A stretch of 49,411 nt of DNA from an uncultured Bacilli bacterium (GTDB taxonomy: Bacteria > Bacillota_I > Bacilli_A > RF39 > UBA660), in NCBI GenBank assembly GCA_944355355.1, contig CALVQE010000004.1, positions 1 through 49,411 on the forward strand, given 5' to 3'. The translations under genes and the position numbers were made by a program. Shown one piece after another: positions 1-7,350 of this stretch (within the stretch, counting starts at the first letter, position 1; every line of letters begins with the position of its first letter). Below the pieces are notes generated by a model. It worked only from the letters and a program-made list of their open reading frames with translations. It ran no database searches and had not been told where the DNA came from.

Positions 1-2
1 TA

Positions 3-350
3 TTGAGTAAACTATATGAAGGAGATGAAATTATGCTGAGTATGCAAAGAGAAGTAACCAGTTTAATGGGATGCGTTGATGATTACTTATATTATGATAA
101 AGATCGCATGGAACAAAGTGAAGCTTATCAAGAGGGGCGAAAGTCTGGTTTAGCTGAGGGCAAGAAATCTGGAATGGCTGAAGGTAAAAAATTAGGTCAA
201 ATGTTAGGTCAAAAGTTAGGTCAAAAAGAAAGCCGGTTAGCTATTGCAAAGAAAATGTTGCAAGCAGGTGTATCCGAAGCGTTTATTTGTCAAATGACTG
301 GAGTGCCTAAAAAGGAATTAAAGAATTTAATACAGGAGTTGAATTCATAA
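3..350 (+). CDS. C-terminal part of an Rpn-family (PD-(D/E)XK) nuclease/transposase-like protein, cut by the window edge
   Basis: The frame is open to the left edge, so this is probably the last ~115 residues of a longer protein; the TTG at position 3 is unlikely to be the true start. Seen: a basic glycine-rich stretch with repeated EGKK/LGQ-type units (about residues 45-75), then a compact helical tail with the pattern AKKML..GVS...I...TG....EL..L. That tail is typical of the C-terminus of Rpn/transposase_31 proteins (recombination-promoting nucleases), where EG-K repeats join the nuclease domain to a short helix-turn-helix-like end. The catalytic domain lies outside the window, so the family call rests on the tail alone. 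A strong terminator follows the stop. Confidence 0.6.
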   Translation: MSKLYEGDEIMLSMQREVTSLMGCVDDYLYYDKDRMEQSEAYQEGRKSGLAEGKKSGMAEGKKLGQMLGQKLGQKESRLAIAKKMLQAGVSEAFICQMTGVPKKELKNLIQELNS

Positions 351-354
351 AAAA

Positions 355-385
355 CACTGAGATTTGAAAACTCAGTGCTTTTTTT
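355..385. terminator. bidirectional intrinsic terminator
   Basis: A 7-bp stem CACTGAG (355-361) pairs with CTCAGTG (371-377) around a 9-base loop. It is followed by T7 on the plus strand and by TTTTTT on the minus strand. It sits between two convergent genes and can end both. Confidence 0.85.
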
Positions 386-1859
386 AGCGCATAATAATGT
401 CTGCTAATGGGTAGCCTATAAAGGCTGATATAAATATAATGATAAACATCATTAGGAAACCATATTTGAGTAGACTTGATGATGTTGTCCAACCTGAACT
501 TCCTGCAACGGCGACGTATGGCATTGATGGTGGAGCGGCTGAACCGGTTGAAGCGATTAAGCCTATTACAGATGTAATTGCAGCAGCTCCTAGGGCTCCT
601 CCTGAAGCCATAGCTACTGGTACAGCAATTGTTGGTACAAGTTGGGCTGTTACCATATGGCTTGATACATTGGATTGTAAGCCAGCCCATAAACCGAATA
701 ATAAAAGTAATAATATCGGCGATAGGTTGCTTGTTATTGGAGCAATTGAATCAGATAGATATTTTGTTAAACCGATTGAACTATTGGTCATAGCGGCTCC
801 TAAGGATAAAGTGGCTGCAACCATGATAATGCTTGGCCAAGACACACCTTTTACCATTGATTCATTAATATTGATTAATGGTTTCTTTTCATATTTTAAG
901 ATAGATAGAATGATAATACCAAGTAGAGGTGGCATTGCTGTTCCAAAGCCATCAATCCATTCAAAAAATTTAATATCGATTAGACTTGGTAATACCCATA
1001 GAGCAATGACAAGGACAAATGTTGCTAAAACCATTTTTTCTCCTCTTGTTGCTGGTGGGATTTCTTTTTTCATTTTATCTAATTCTTTTGATTGCAAATC
1101 AATTCCTTTTGTACTAGGATTCATTAGGAAACGGAAGACTAACATCATTGCTGCGAAGATTAGCAATCCGACAGGAATAGCGAACATCATATATTGTCCA
1201 TAGTTGATTACATTTCCCGTTAAACTTTCATAGACATTCATGGAAAGAACTGGGAAGACATGGGCAATTGGAGTCATTCCTGATGATAAGCTAGTACAGA
1301 AGACTAAGCCCATCATTAACATGCTAGCATATTTATTTCCTTTTTCTAATTTTAATATGCTGTAAATTTCCGTTAAAATTGGTAGAATAACGAAGTATAA
1401 TACGGTAGGTGACATGAAACAACCAATTATTATAACGGCAGCAAAGAACATTAGTGCAAAACGCCATGGTGATTTACGAGCATATTTACTGGTGACAAAC
1501 CCAAGAGCAATTTTTTTTACATAGCCTGTTTGCGAAAAGGCATAGGTAAACATGAATGTAAATAATAGGAAAGCAAATGTTTGGTTACCAAATGAACTTG
1601 TTAAAACAGTTGACATTCCTAGTGAAGGTACTAAAGCAAGTGCTAGTAAGCAGAGTAAACTAGGCCAACCAATACCTATTGTGATCCATAAGAATAGTAT
1701 ACCAATAAATATTCCTAGAACTTTCATTCCATCGGCACTTAAACCAGATGGAGGATCAAGGAAAAAGAATAAAGCAATGATTGCGAAAGCTATTATTGTG
1801 CATACTAATTCTTTGAGACTTTTATCTTTTGGAGCTTTCTCCTTTTTTTCTTCTTTCAT
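384..1859 (-). CDS. DASS/SLC13-family anion (probably dicarboxylate) symporter
   Basis: 491-residue integral membrane protein. A lysine-rich cytoplasmic N-terminus (MKEEKKEK...) precedes about 11-12 hydrophobic segments. The two half-repeats of the ion-transporter superfamily can be recognised: a first re-entrant-type motif near FMSPTVLYFVILP and a second near STGSAAPPSMPY, which correspond to the SNT-containing substrate and Na+ sites of DASS proteins. The family imports C4-dicarboxylates, citrate or related anions with Na+; the substrate here cannot be read from sequence. The ATG at 1859 has the ribosome site AGAAAGGGA just upstream. It lies 13 bp after the FAD oxidoreductase gene on the same strand, so the two are probably co-transcribed and the oxidoreductase may act on the imported acid (inference). 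ArsB/NhaD relatives share the fold and are the alternative. Confidence 0.75.
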   Translation of the reverse strand: MKEEKKEKAPKDKSLKELVCTIIAFAIIALFFFLDPPSGLSADGMKVLGIFIGILFLWITIGIGWPSLLCLLALALVPSLGMSTVLTSSFGNQTFAFLLFTFMFTYAFSQTGYVKKIALGFVTSKYARKSPWRFALMFFAAVIIIGCFMSPTVLYFVILPILTEIYSILKLEKGNKYASMLMMGLVFCTSLSSGMTPIAHVFPVLSMNVYESLTGNVINYGQYMMFAIPVGLLIFAAMMLVFRFLMNPSTKGIDLQSKELDKMKKEIPPATRGEKMVLATFVLVIALWVLPSLIDIKFFEWIDGFGTAMPPLLGIIILSILKYEKKPLININESMVKGVSWPSIIMVAATLSLGAAMTNSSIGLTKYLSDSIAPITSNLSPILLLLLFGLWAGLQSNVSSHMVTAQLVPTIAVPVAMASGGALGAAAITSVIGLIASTGSAAPPSMPYVAVAGSSGWTTSSSLLKYGFLMMFIIIFISAFIGYPLADIIMR

Positions 1860-1872
1860 ACTAAATCCCTTT

Positions 1873-3126
1873 CTAAATTAATGCACCTTGATTAACTAAT
1901 TCGTCTTGAATTTTCTTGACATCGTAGGTTTCATTATCTAGTGTTAAGGCAGCAGCAACTCCAGCAGCTTGACCAGTTGCAAAACCAGTACCCATAACTC
2001 TGACTGAACCTAAAGCAAGTGAGTCTGTGGAAATAAGTCTTCCAGCAGCCCATAAGTTTTTAGCATCTTTTACTTTTAAGCAACCAAGTGGAATTGAAAA
2101 ATACTCATTATCTGGAATATGTGTATATTTTATATTTGTATTGCTTTTATGCATTTCTGGACTCCATCCGCCACGAGCGATTGAATCGTCTGTTTTTGGA
2201 GCAGTGATAATTTCTTCGCCATATAGAGTTTTTTCGCCAATAATTCTTCTGGCTTCTCTAATACCTACACATGGGCCTGAACTAGATAAAACGAGATTTT
2301 CACAGCCATCTAAATATTTTTGGAAAGCTTCGACATAGTTGTGAATTTGGCCACGTAAATTCATTTCAGTTTCGGTTAGTGTTTTGGCATCTAAAGCTGG
2401 GACAATTGTACTTGGAATGGTACAGTAGCCATAATCTTTGTCTAAGATTTTAATGATTAAACCAGTTTCTTTTTGAATTGGAATACCAGCTTCTTTGGCC
2501 TTTTTTAAGGCTTCTTCAATTTCTGGTTTAATAATTTCACGAGCTGGAATATTATCTATTCTAAATGGTAATGAAGATTGTTGAACTTTTCCTTCCGCAT
2601 CACCCCAATTTGTTTTGATTCCTGCAAAGTGAACTAGATTAGCATTACCTGATGCATCGACAAAAGCTTTAGCTTCAACAGTGAATGTCCCTTCATCATC
2701 GGTACATTTCATTTGTTTAATCATGCCATTTTCGTTTACTACTTCATACATTTGAGCATGGAGATAGTATTCGACATCACTTTCTTTGAGCATTTCATCC
2801 ATAACAAGTTTGACATACTCTGGATTAAAGGATACGGATACGTTTCCTGTTGATTTTGAAGGTTTTGGATGAATATTTGTTCCATATTTTTCGAGTCTTT
2901 TTAGAACTTCACCACCAATTCCTTCTACGACTTGATCGTAATTTTCACCTCTGGTGAAGAACCCACAGTATGCTGTAACTTGCGAGTTTGTTGCTTGACC
3001 GCCGAAGTAAGGATTTCGTTCGATCAAAACAGTTTTGGCACCTGCTTTAGATGCCGCGAGTGCGGCTGCAACACCGGCAGCTCCGCCACCTAAGACGGCG
3101 ACGTCACACTTAATGTTTCTTTCCAT
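1873..3126 (-). CDS. FAD-dependent oxidoreductase (FAD_oxidored, PF12831-like)
   Basis: 417 residues. The N-terminus holds a classic dinucleotide-binding fold, VLGGGAAGVAAALAA (about residues 10-26), ending in the acidic/basic pair LIER, followed by NPYFGGQATNS, a segment typical of FAD oxidoreductases of the PF12831 group. A second FAD-contact region near the C-terminus reads LWAAGRLISTD and GTGFATGQAAGVAAAL. No Fe-S cysteine cluster or flavocytochrome domain is seen. It is soluble, with no signal peptide. The substrate is unknown; pairing with a DASS carboxylate transporter suggests an organic acid (inference). The ATG at 3126 is preceded by GAGAGGTG. It is the first gene of the minus-strand pair. 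Confidence 0.75.
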   Translation of the reverse strand: MERNIKCDVAVLGGGAAGVAAALAASKAGAKTVLIERNPYFGGQATNSQVTAYCGFFTRGENYDQVVEGIGGEVLKRLEKYGTNIHPKPSKSTGNVSVSFNPEYVKLVMDEMLKESDVEYYLHAQMYEVVNENGMIKQMKCTDDEGTFTVEAKAFVDASGNANLVHFAGIKTNWGDAEGKVQQSSLPFRIDNIPAREIIKPEIEEALKKAKEAGIPIQKETGLIIKILDKDYGYCTIPSTIVPALDAKTLTETEMNLRGQIHNYVEAFQKYLDGCENLVLSSSGPCVGIREARRIIGEKTLYGEEIITAPKTDDSIARGGWSPEMHKSNTNIKYTHIPDNEYFSIPLGCLKVKDAKNLWAAGRLISTDSLALGSVRVMGTGFATGQAAGVAAALTLDNETYDVKKIQDELVNQGALI

Positions 3127-3156
3127 TAAAACACCTCTCTCTATTTTTATATCCTT

Positions 3157-3190
3157 ATTATAACATGGTTTTTAAAAAATATTGTATAGA
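3157..3190 (-). promoter_or_regulatory. promoter of the FAD oxidoreductase-transporter pair
   Basis: On the minus strand a perfect TATAAT lies at 3162-3157, about 30 bp before the ATG. The -35 region is weak (ACAATA-like at about 18 bp spacing). Position and spacing to the gene support the -10; the -35 is uncertain. Confidence 0.5.
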
Positions 3191-3202
3191 CGATTATTTA
3201 AC

Positions 3203-3216
3203 GTAAAGTTCTTTAC
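3203..3216. promoter_or_regulatory. inverted repeat between divergent genes, possible operator
   Basis: GTAAAG-TT-CTTTAC is a perfect 6-bp inverted repeat with a 2-base centre. It lies upstream of both divergent transcription units and partly overlaps the -35 region of the plus-strand gene. The regulator is not identifiable. Confidence 0.35.
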
Positions 3217-3238
3217 ATCTTTTTTTCTTCTTTATAAT
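3212..3238 (+). promoter_or_regulatory. probable promoter of the zinc-ribbon gene
   Basis: TATAAT at 3233-3238 with a TTTACA at 3212-3217. The spacing is 15 bp, shorter than optimal, so the -10 is firmer than the -35. Confidence 0.4.
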
Positions 3239-3275
3239 GTGTTATACTTGTTTGGAAAGAAGAGGAGTTGTTTAT

Positions 3276-3785
3276 ATGTATTGTGAAAATTGTGGAAAAA
3301 AGTTAGAAAAAGGAGAAGCTTTTTGTGGAAATTGTGGTACGAAAGTTTCTAATGTAAAACCTAAGAAGACTGTAAATGATTTGATGAAGAACAATCGCAA
3401 TTTAGTATATTTAGGAATAGTTGTGGTTATAGTTGTTCTTGCCTTTGTTTTCTTTGGGGGTCAATCTGAAGAAGTTAAGTTGGTAAAGTCGTGGCAAAAT
3501 GTTTTTTTAGAGGATGAGAATGTTACATTTGGTGAAGTTGTTGATTATGCGATGACAAATGTGAAGTGGAAAGATGTTACTTATGAGGGAAAGAAGGCTG
3601 TTCGTCTTAGTGGAGTAGATAAGGAGACTGGAACTAAAATTGTTGCTATTTTAGATCCTGATAAGGATGCTGATACGATTTTTCTTTATTATGAAGAGGA
3701 TGGAGAAGAAGAGTATGCTTTAGATATGGCCTTTTATGTTACGGAGTATGCTGAGGAGACTGCAGAGCATTTAGGAAGAGAATAA
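3276..3785 (+). CDS. zinc-ribbon, single-pass membrane protein of unknown function
   Basis: 169 residues starting at the ATG at 3276, which follows AGAGGAG at 7-8 bases; the frame is open further upstream but without a ribosome site. Domains in order: a zinc ribbon with two CxxC knuckles (YCENCG and FCGNCG, residues 2-21), a basic linker, one strongly hydrophobic segment (about residues 41-60), then an acidic ~105-residue domain. Zinc ribbons of this kind (DZR/zinc_ribbon_2) are common at the cytoplasmic N-terminus of Firmicute membrane proteins. The outer domain is not recognised and no enzymatic motif is visible. It reads alone, with the infC promoter starting within 10 bases of its stop. 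Confidence 0.7.
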   Translation: MYCENCGKKLEKGEAFCGNCGTKVSNVKPKKTVNDLMKNNRNLVYLGIVVVIVVLAFVFFGGQSEEVKLVKSWQNVFLEDENVTFGEVVDYAMTNVKWKDVTYEGKKAVRLSGVDKETGTKIVAILDPDKDADTIFLYYEEDGEEEYALDMAFYVTEYAEETAEHLGRE

Positions 3786-3792
3786 AAAATAC

Positions 3793-3821
3793 TTGACAAA
3801 CGATGGAATTCCTAGTAATAT
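3793..3821 (+). promoter_or_regulatory. promoter of infC-rpmI-rplT
   Basis: Consensus TTGACA (3793-3798), exactly 17 bp, then TAATAT (3816-3821). Transcription would start near 3828 and give a leader of about 150 bases before infC. Confidence 0.85.
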
Positions 3822-3960
3822 GGATAACGTTATAAGAAAAAGCGAAGAAACAGTTCACCTGTTCACCTAAGTATAGTAGTACTGGGTTATCCATTTAGAA
3901 GATTTCTTTTGATTTTTAAAATGGGATAGGTGAATACTGTTTGTATTCATCTTTTTCATT
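3821..3960 (+). ncRNA. infC leader with attenuator, L20-leader type
   Basis: A long-range helix pairs TGGATAAC (3821-3828) with GTTATCCA (3886-3893). Downstream, GGTGAATAC (3929-3937) pairs with GTATTCATC (3943-3951) and is followed by T5, a plausible intrinsic terminator. The terminator's 5' arm, AGGTGAA (3928-3934), can instead pair with either of two TTCACCT copies (3854-3860, 3862-3868), giving a mutually exclusive antiterminator. Known: in Firmicutes the infC-rpmI-rplT operon is repressed by L20 binding a leader that drives premature termination. The pairings are read from sequence; L20 control is inferred from location. Confidence 0.7.
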
Positions 3961-3978
3961 GTATGGAGGTGCATTGAC

Positions 3979-4503
3979 ATAGCAAAGAAGACGGATGATT
4001 TACTTATCAATGATAATATACGTGTTAGTGAATTGATGGTAATTGGACCTAACGGTGAGCAAATGGGTATTAAATCTCTGGAAGACGCTAAGACGATTGC
4101 TAATTTTGCCGGTTTGGACTTGGTTTTAATGAATGGTAATTCTGTACCAGCTGTTGGTAAGATTATGGATTATAACAAGTATCGTTATGAAAAGCAAAAG
4201 AAGCAAAAGGATGCTTTGAAAAAGCAACGTGAGACAAATAAGGAACTTAAGGAGTATCGTTTATCAGTTAAGATTGATGTTCATGATTTTGATACTCGTT
4301 GTAAGAATGCTTCAGATTATTTAAGTCGTGGACATAAGGTAAAAGCATCTATTCATTTTCGGGGAAGAGAGATTGCGCATCCTGAGTTAGGGCGAGAAGT
4401 TCTTGAGAAATTTGCTGATAAGTTAAGTGAGGTAAGTATCGTTGAGACCAATATTAAACAAGAAGGTCGCAACATGTTTATTATCTTAGCACCAAAAAAA
4501 TAG
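3979..4503 (+). CDS. infC: translation initiation factor IF-3
   Basis: IF-3 binds the 30S subunit, checks the start codon and prevents early 50S joining. About 174 residues with the N-domain (LINDNIRV..., IGPNGEQMGI), the linker rich in K and R (YRYEKQKKQK) and the C-domain (HDFDTRCKNA..L.RGHKVK, FRGREIAH), all canonical. No ATG, GTG or TTG gives a full N-domain: the frame continues upstream of TTG 4033/ATG 4036, both of which would cut the first strand. A strong GGAGGT (3965-3970) lies 8 bases before ATA at 3979 and only 2 bases before ATT at 3973, so AUA is preferred and AUU is the alternative. Rare start codons are a known device of infC self-control. First gene of infC-rpmI-rplT. Confidence 0.9.
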   Translation: MAKKTDDLLINDNIRVSELMVIGPNGEQMGIKSLEDAKTIANFAGLDLVLMNGNSVPAVGKIMDYNKYRYEKQKKQKDALKKQRETNKELKEYRLSVKIDVHDFDTRCKNASDYLSRGHKVKASIHFRGREIAHPELGREVLEKFADKLSEVSIVETNIKQEGRNMFIILAPKK

Positions 4504-4519
4504 AAAGAAGGAAGTTATT

Positions 4520-4717
4520 ATGGCAAAAGGGCCTAAAATGAAAACACATAAAGCTAGTAGCAAAGTTTTTAAAAAGAGAAAAAATGGTGAACTTTCTTAT
4601 AAAGTAAGTGGTGGTAACCATAAGACAAGTAAGGATAGTTCAAAACAAATTCGTCAAAGACGTAATAAAGGAACATTAAGTAAAGGAGAAGCTAACAGAA
4701 TTAAATCTGTTATCTAG
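4520..4717 (+). CDS. rpmI: 50S ribosomal protein L35
   Basis: 65 residues, highly basic, with the family landmarks KMKTHKASSKVFK near the N-terminus and a C-terminal RNKGTLSK segment. L35 is a small 23S rRNA-binding protein of the large subunit. The start ATG follows AAGAAGGAAG. It lies 16 bp after infC and 15 bp before rplT, in the usual order. Confidence 0.95.
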   Translation: MAKGPKMKTHKASSKVFKKRKNGELSYKVSGGNHKTSKDSSKQIRQRRNKGTLSKGEANRIKSVI

Positions 4718-4732
4718 TAAGGTGGTGTAAAT

Positions 4733-5275
4733 ATGGCAAGAGTTAAAGGTGGAACTGTTTCTAAAAATAGAAGAAGAAAAGTTTTAAAGCAAGCTAAAGG
4801 TTATTTTGGAAGTAAGCATCGTTTATATAAAACTGCTCAAGAGCAAGTTTTCCATAGTGGAGCTTATGCTTATCGTGATAGAAGACAAAAGAAAAGAGAT
4901 TTCAGAAAGTTATGGATTGCACGTATTAATGCAGCATGTCGTGAAAATGGAATCAGCTATTCTAAGTTTATGAATGGACTTTCTGTTGCAGGTGTAGAAA
5001 TCAATCGTAAGATGTTAAGTGAGCTTGCTATTGATAATCCTAAGGCTTTTAGTGAACTTGTAGAAGTTGCTCAAAATGCTTTAAAAAGTGGCAAGAAGCC
5101 TGAAGTAAAGGAAGAGAAGAAGGAAGCTCAACCTGTAAAAGAAGAAAAAAAAGCTGAAGAAAAAAAGGATTATAGCAAGATGACTTTAGCTGAGTTAAAA
5201 GCTGTAGCTAAAGAACAAGGTGTTAAGGGTTATTCTTCTATGAAGAAGGATGAGTTATTAGCAAGTTTAAAATAA
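4733..5275 (+). CDS. rplT: 50S ribosomal protein L20 with a C-terminal Rho_N/SAP-like extension
   Basis: Residues 1-117 are a normal L20 ([37 protein letters not shown]), an early 23S rRNA-binding assembly protein and the expected repressor of its own operon. The usual length is about 115-120; here the protein runs to 180. Residues about 118-145 are a charged K/E linker. The end (about 146-180, [13 protein letters not shown], then [14 protein letters not shown]) matches the helix-extended-helix pattern of Rho N-terminal/SAP domains, which bind nucleic acid. The stop codon lies inside the terminator stem. Start ATG after AAGGTGGTG. The L20 call is certain; the extension's role is inferred. Confidence 0.95.
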   Translation: MARVKGGTVSKNRRRKVLKQAKGYFGSKHRLYKTAQEQVFHSGAYAYRDRRQKKRDFRKLWIARINAACRENGISYSKFMNGLSVAGVEINRKMLSELAIDNPKAFSELVEVAQNALKSGKKPEVKEEKKEAQPVKEEKKAEEKKDYSKMTLAELKAVAKEQGVKGYSSMKKDELLASLK

Positions 5276-5299
5276 GGCTGTGGTTAATAGCCTTTTTTT
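5274..5299 (+). terminator. intrinsic terminator of infC-rpmI-rplT
   Basis: AAGGCT (5274-5279) pairs with AGCCTT (5289-5294) around a 9-base loop, running into T7. The 5' arm includes the last bases of the rplT stop codon. Confidence 0.85.
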
Positions 5300-5329
5300 G
5301 GTACAATATTTTTAGAAAGGAAAATGCAT

Positions 5330-6232
5330 ATGTATGATTGTATTGTTGTTGGAGGAGGACCTGCTGGGTTAACCGCGGCAATTTATTTGAAAAGGGCTTG
5401 TAAGAAAGTGGCTATTTTTGAGCGTGAGGTTTTTGGGGGGCAAATTACAAAGGCAACTGAAGTAGAAAATTATCCCGGGTTTGATCGCATTTCTGGGATG
5501 GAACTTGGTAATAAGATGAAAGCACAAGCTGAGGATTTAGGGGTTGAATGTTTTTATGATGAGATAATTCAAATTGAAAAGAATGGTGATGTGTTTCAAG
5601 TGATTACCGTGGACAAGACTTATGAAAGCAAGACTGTTATTTATGCTGCGGGAACAAGTCCAAGAAAGCTTGGTATAAAAGAAGAAGAAAAATTTATTGG
5701 GAATGGTGTTAGTTATTGTGCTACTTGTGATGGAGCATTTTATAAGGATAAGACGGTCTGTGTTGTCGGTGGTGGCAATACGGCGATTGATGATGCTTTG
5801 TATCTTTCTAATATTTGTAAAAAGGTTTATGTTATTCATCGCAGAGATTCTTTTCGCGCGGAACCAATTAAAGTTTCTTCTTTAAAAGAAAAGGATAATA
5901 TTGAATTTATTTATAATGCAACGGTTGAAGGTATTATGGGAAATGATAAAGTTGAGGCTTTGGAAATTGTTGTAAATGATAAGAAAATGGAAGTTAAAAC
6001 CGACGGTGTTTTTGTAGCTATTGGGTCAACTCCGAATACAGAGATTTTAGATAATTTTTTTAGTTTAGATGCGAATGGATATGCTCTTTCCAATCATGAA
6101 CTTGAAACTTCGGTAGCGGGTCTTTTTGTGGCTGGTGATGTCAGGGATAAGCAAGTGAAACAACTTACAACGGCGACAAGTGATGGGACGGTTGCAGCAA
6201 CGTTTGCAATTGATTATTTGAATACGTTATGA
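5330..6232 (+). CDS. trxB: thioredoxin reductase (NADPH)
   Basis: About 300 residues, typical of low-molecular-weight bacterial thioredoxin reductase, which uses NADPH and FAD to reduce thioredoxin in the cytoplasm. Seen: the FAD-binding GGGPAG at the N-terminus, FGGQITKATEVENYPGF, the redox-active CATC pair (about residues 130-133), the NADPH fold GGGNTAIDDA and the NADPH-selective HRRDSFRA, then a second FAD contact AGDVRDK...Q. The ATG at 5330 sits 9 bases from AAAGG; the ATG at 5324 is in frame but only 3 bases from it, so the later start is preferred. It overlaps the next gene by ATGA. Confidence 0.93.
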   Translation: MYDCIVVGGGPAGLTAAIYLKRACKKVAIFEREVFGGQITKATEVENYPGFDRISGMELGNKMKAQAEDLGVECFYDEIIQIEKNGDVFQVITVDKTYESKTVIYAAGTSPRKLGIKEEEKFIGNGVSYCATCDGAFYKDKTVCVVGGGNTAIDDALYLSNICKKVYVIHRRDSFRAEPIKVSSLKEKDNIEFIYNATVEGIMGNDKVEALEIVVNDKKMEVKTDGVFVAIGSTPNTEILDNFFSLDANGYALSNHELETSVAGLFVAGDVRDKQVKQLTTATSDGTVAATFAIDYLNTL

Positions 6233-7248
6233 ATATTAATTATTTAGAACAATGGATTTCAAGTTTGGATGCAGAGTGTTTAGCTTATTTTCAGAGAGAT
6301 CTTAATCTTTTAGATAAGAAATGTATTTTGGGATTGGATGAGAAAGAAACGTGGTTTTTGCGTAAAACAATGGGAGTGTTTGATCAAGGAGTAAGGTTGT
6401 CTTATGCTGCGGTTGGACAGAGTGTTTTGGAAAGTGGTTATTTTGAAAACACTGTTTCGCAGTATCATGCTGCAAATTTAATTCGTAGTATTCTTTATAA
6501 GATGACTTTACATATGGATATGTTAAAAGAGAAAAGAAAATTGGTTGAAGGAAATTGTGATGCTTTGATTGTTGGTCTTAATCTTTCTAAAAAAAGTAGA
6601 AATGTCTTAAATAAAGCAGGAATTAAGACTGTCGGAATGTTGCTTGCTTGTCCTTTTGAGTATTTTGTTTCTTTTACAGAGCCTGTTTGGAATGAGCTTT
6701 TGAGTAGAGTACGTGAATATAATTTTTCTTTTGAAGATGCTCGAATTAATGATTTACAACCAGGAATGAATATACGAAGAGATCTTAAAGAAAAGAATTA
6801 TCAAAATATTCCGTTATCTTTTTTGTTTTGGAAGGAAGATCTTGTTCAGAGATTGAAAGTAAGAGGAGTATTATCTTTACAGGATTTAATTCAACAGGAT
6901 TATTTCAAGTTGTATCTTGAACACGTATTTGATGAGCCTTTTTTAGATAAAGAGATTTATTCTTCTTGGAAAAATATTTTAATATCTTTATTTGATAAAA
7001 TTGGCTTTTATAGTAAGAAAGAAATTGTTGAAAATTTGATTCAGTTAGGCGAGTTTGATAAAATTGGAGTAGATCAGTTGTTTTCTTTTCGAGCTTCTAA
7101 TTTGTTAAAACAAGAGCGCATATATACGCTTCAGGATGTAGTTTGTAGTTCTAAAATAGATTCTTTTAATTATAGAGATGCTTTTTATATTTTAAATACG
7201 CTTAGAAAATATGGGATAGATTATTCTAGTTTTGAGCATAAGCGGTAG
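6229..7248 (+). CDS. protein with RNA polymerase alpha-CTD-like helical repeats, function unknown
   Basis: 339 residues, translationally coupled to trxB (ATGA overlap) and without its own clear ribosome site. Not a family I can name. The segment near residues 115-145 (LNLSKKSRNVLNKAGIKTVGML) has the exact spacing of the helix-hairpin-helix in RNA polymerase alpha C-terminal domains (L-LS-RS-N-L--AGI-TV--L). A second degenerate copy lies near 205-230 (VQRLKVRGVLSLQDLI) and a third near 285-305 (FSFRASNLLKQERIYTLQDVV). The rest is helical and aromatic-rich; no membrane segment or catalytic motif is seen. It could bind DNA or act as a scaffold; this is inference from the fold only. Transcription ends before a new promoter at 7259. 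Confidence 0.6.
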   Translation: MNINYLEQWISSLDAECLAYFQRDLNLLDKKCILGLDEKETWFLRKTMGVFDQGVRLSYAAVGQSVLESGYFENTVSQYHAANLIRSILYKMTLHMDMLKEKRKLVEGNCDALIVGLNLSKKSRNVLNKAGIKTVGMLLACPFEYFVSFTEPVWNELLSRVREYNFSFEDARINDLQPGMNIRRDLKEKNYQNIPLSFLFWKEDLVQRLKVRGVLSLQDLIQQDYFKLYLEHVFDEPFLDKEIYSSWKNILISLFDKIGFYSKKEIVENLIQLGEFDKIGVDQLFSFRASNLLKQERIYTLQDVVCSSKIDSFNYRDAFYILNTLRKYGIDYSSFEHKR

Positions 7249-7258
7249 AAAAAAAGAT

Positions 7259-7286
7259 TTTACAAATAAAAAAAGTATGTTATAAT
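7259..7286 (+). promoter_or_regulatory. promoter of the rimP-nusA-infB operon
   Basis: TTTACA (7259-7264), 16 bp, TATAAT (7281-7286), with an upstream TG that makes an extended -10 (TGT-TATAAT). Confidence 0.85.
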
Positions 7287-7301
7287 ACAGGTATCAGATT
7301 T

Positions 7302-7330
7302 AAGTGGGCAGAAATTCCCACTTTTATTAT
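7302..7330 (+). promoter_or_regulatory. rimP leader hairpin
   Basis: AAGTGGG (7302-7308) pairs with CCCACTT (7317-7323), followed by a short T-rich run broken by A. Transcription starts only about 10 bases upstream, so it lies at the very 5' end of the nusA operon mRNA. It may act as a weak attenuator or an mRNA-stabilising hairpin. Feedback by NusA is known for such operons; that it applies here is inference. Confidence 0.55.
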
Positions 7331-7350
7331 TGGAAAGGGTGATGTAAGCC

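Noticed and set aside
439-1203. 254-codon plus-strand ORF antisense to the transporter gene
   Set aside because: It is the complement of a membrane protein coding region, has no ribosome site and reads as low-complexity sequence; the minus-strand gene explains it.
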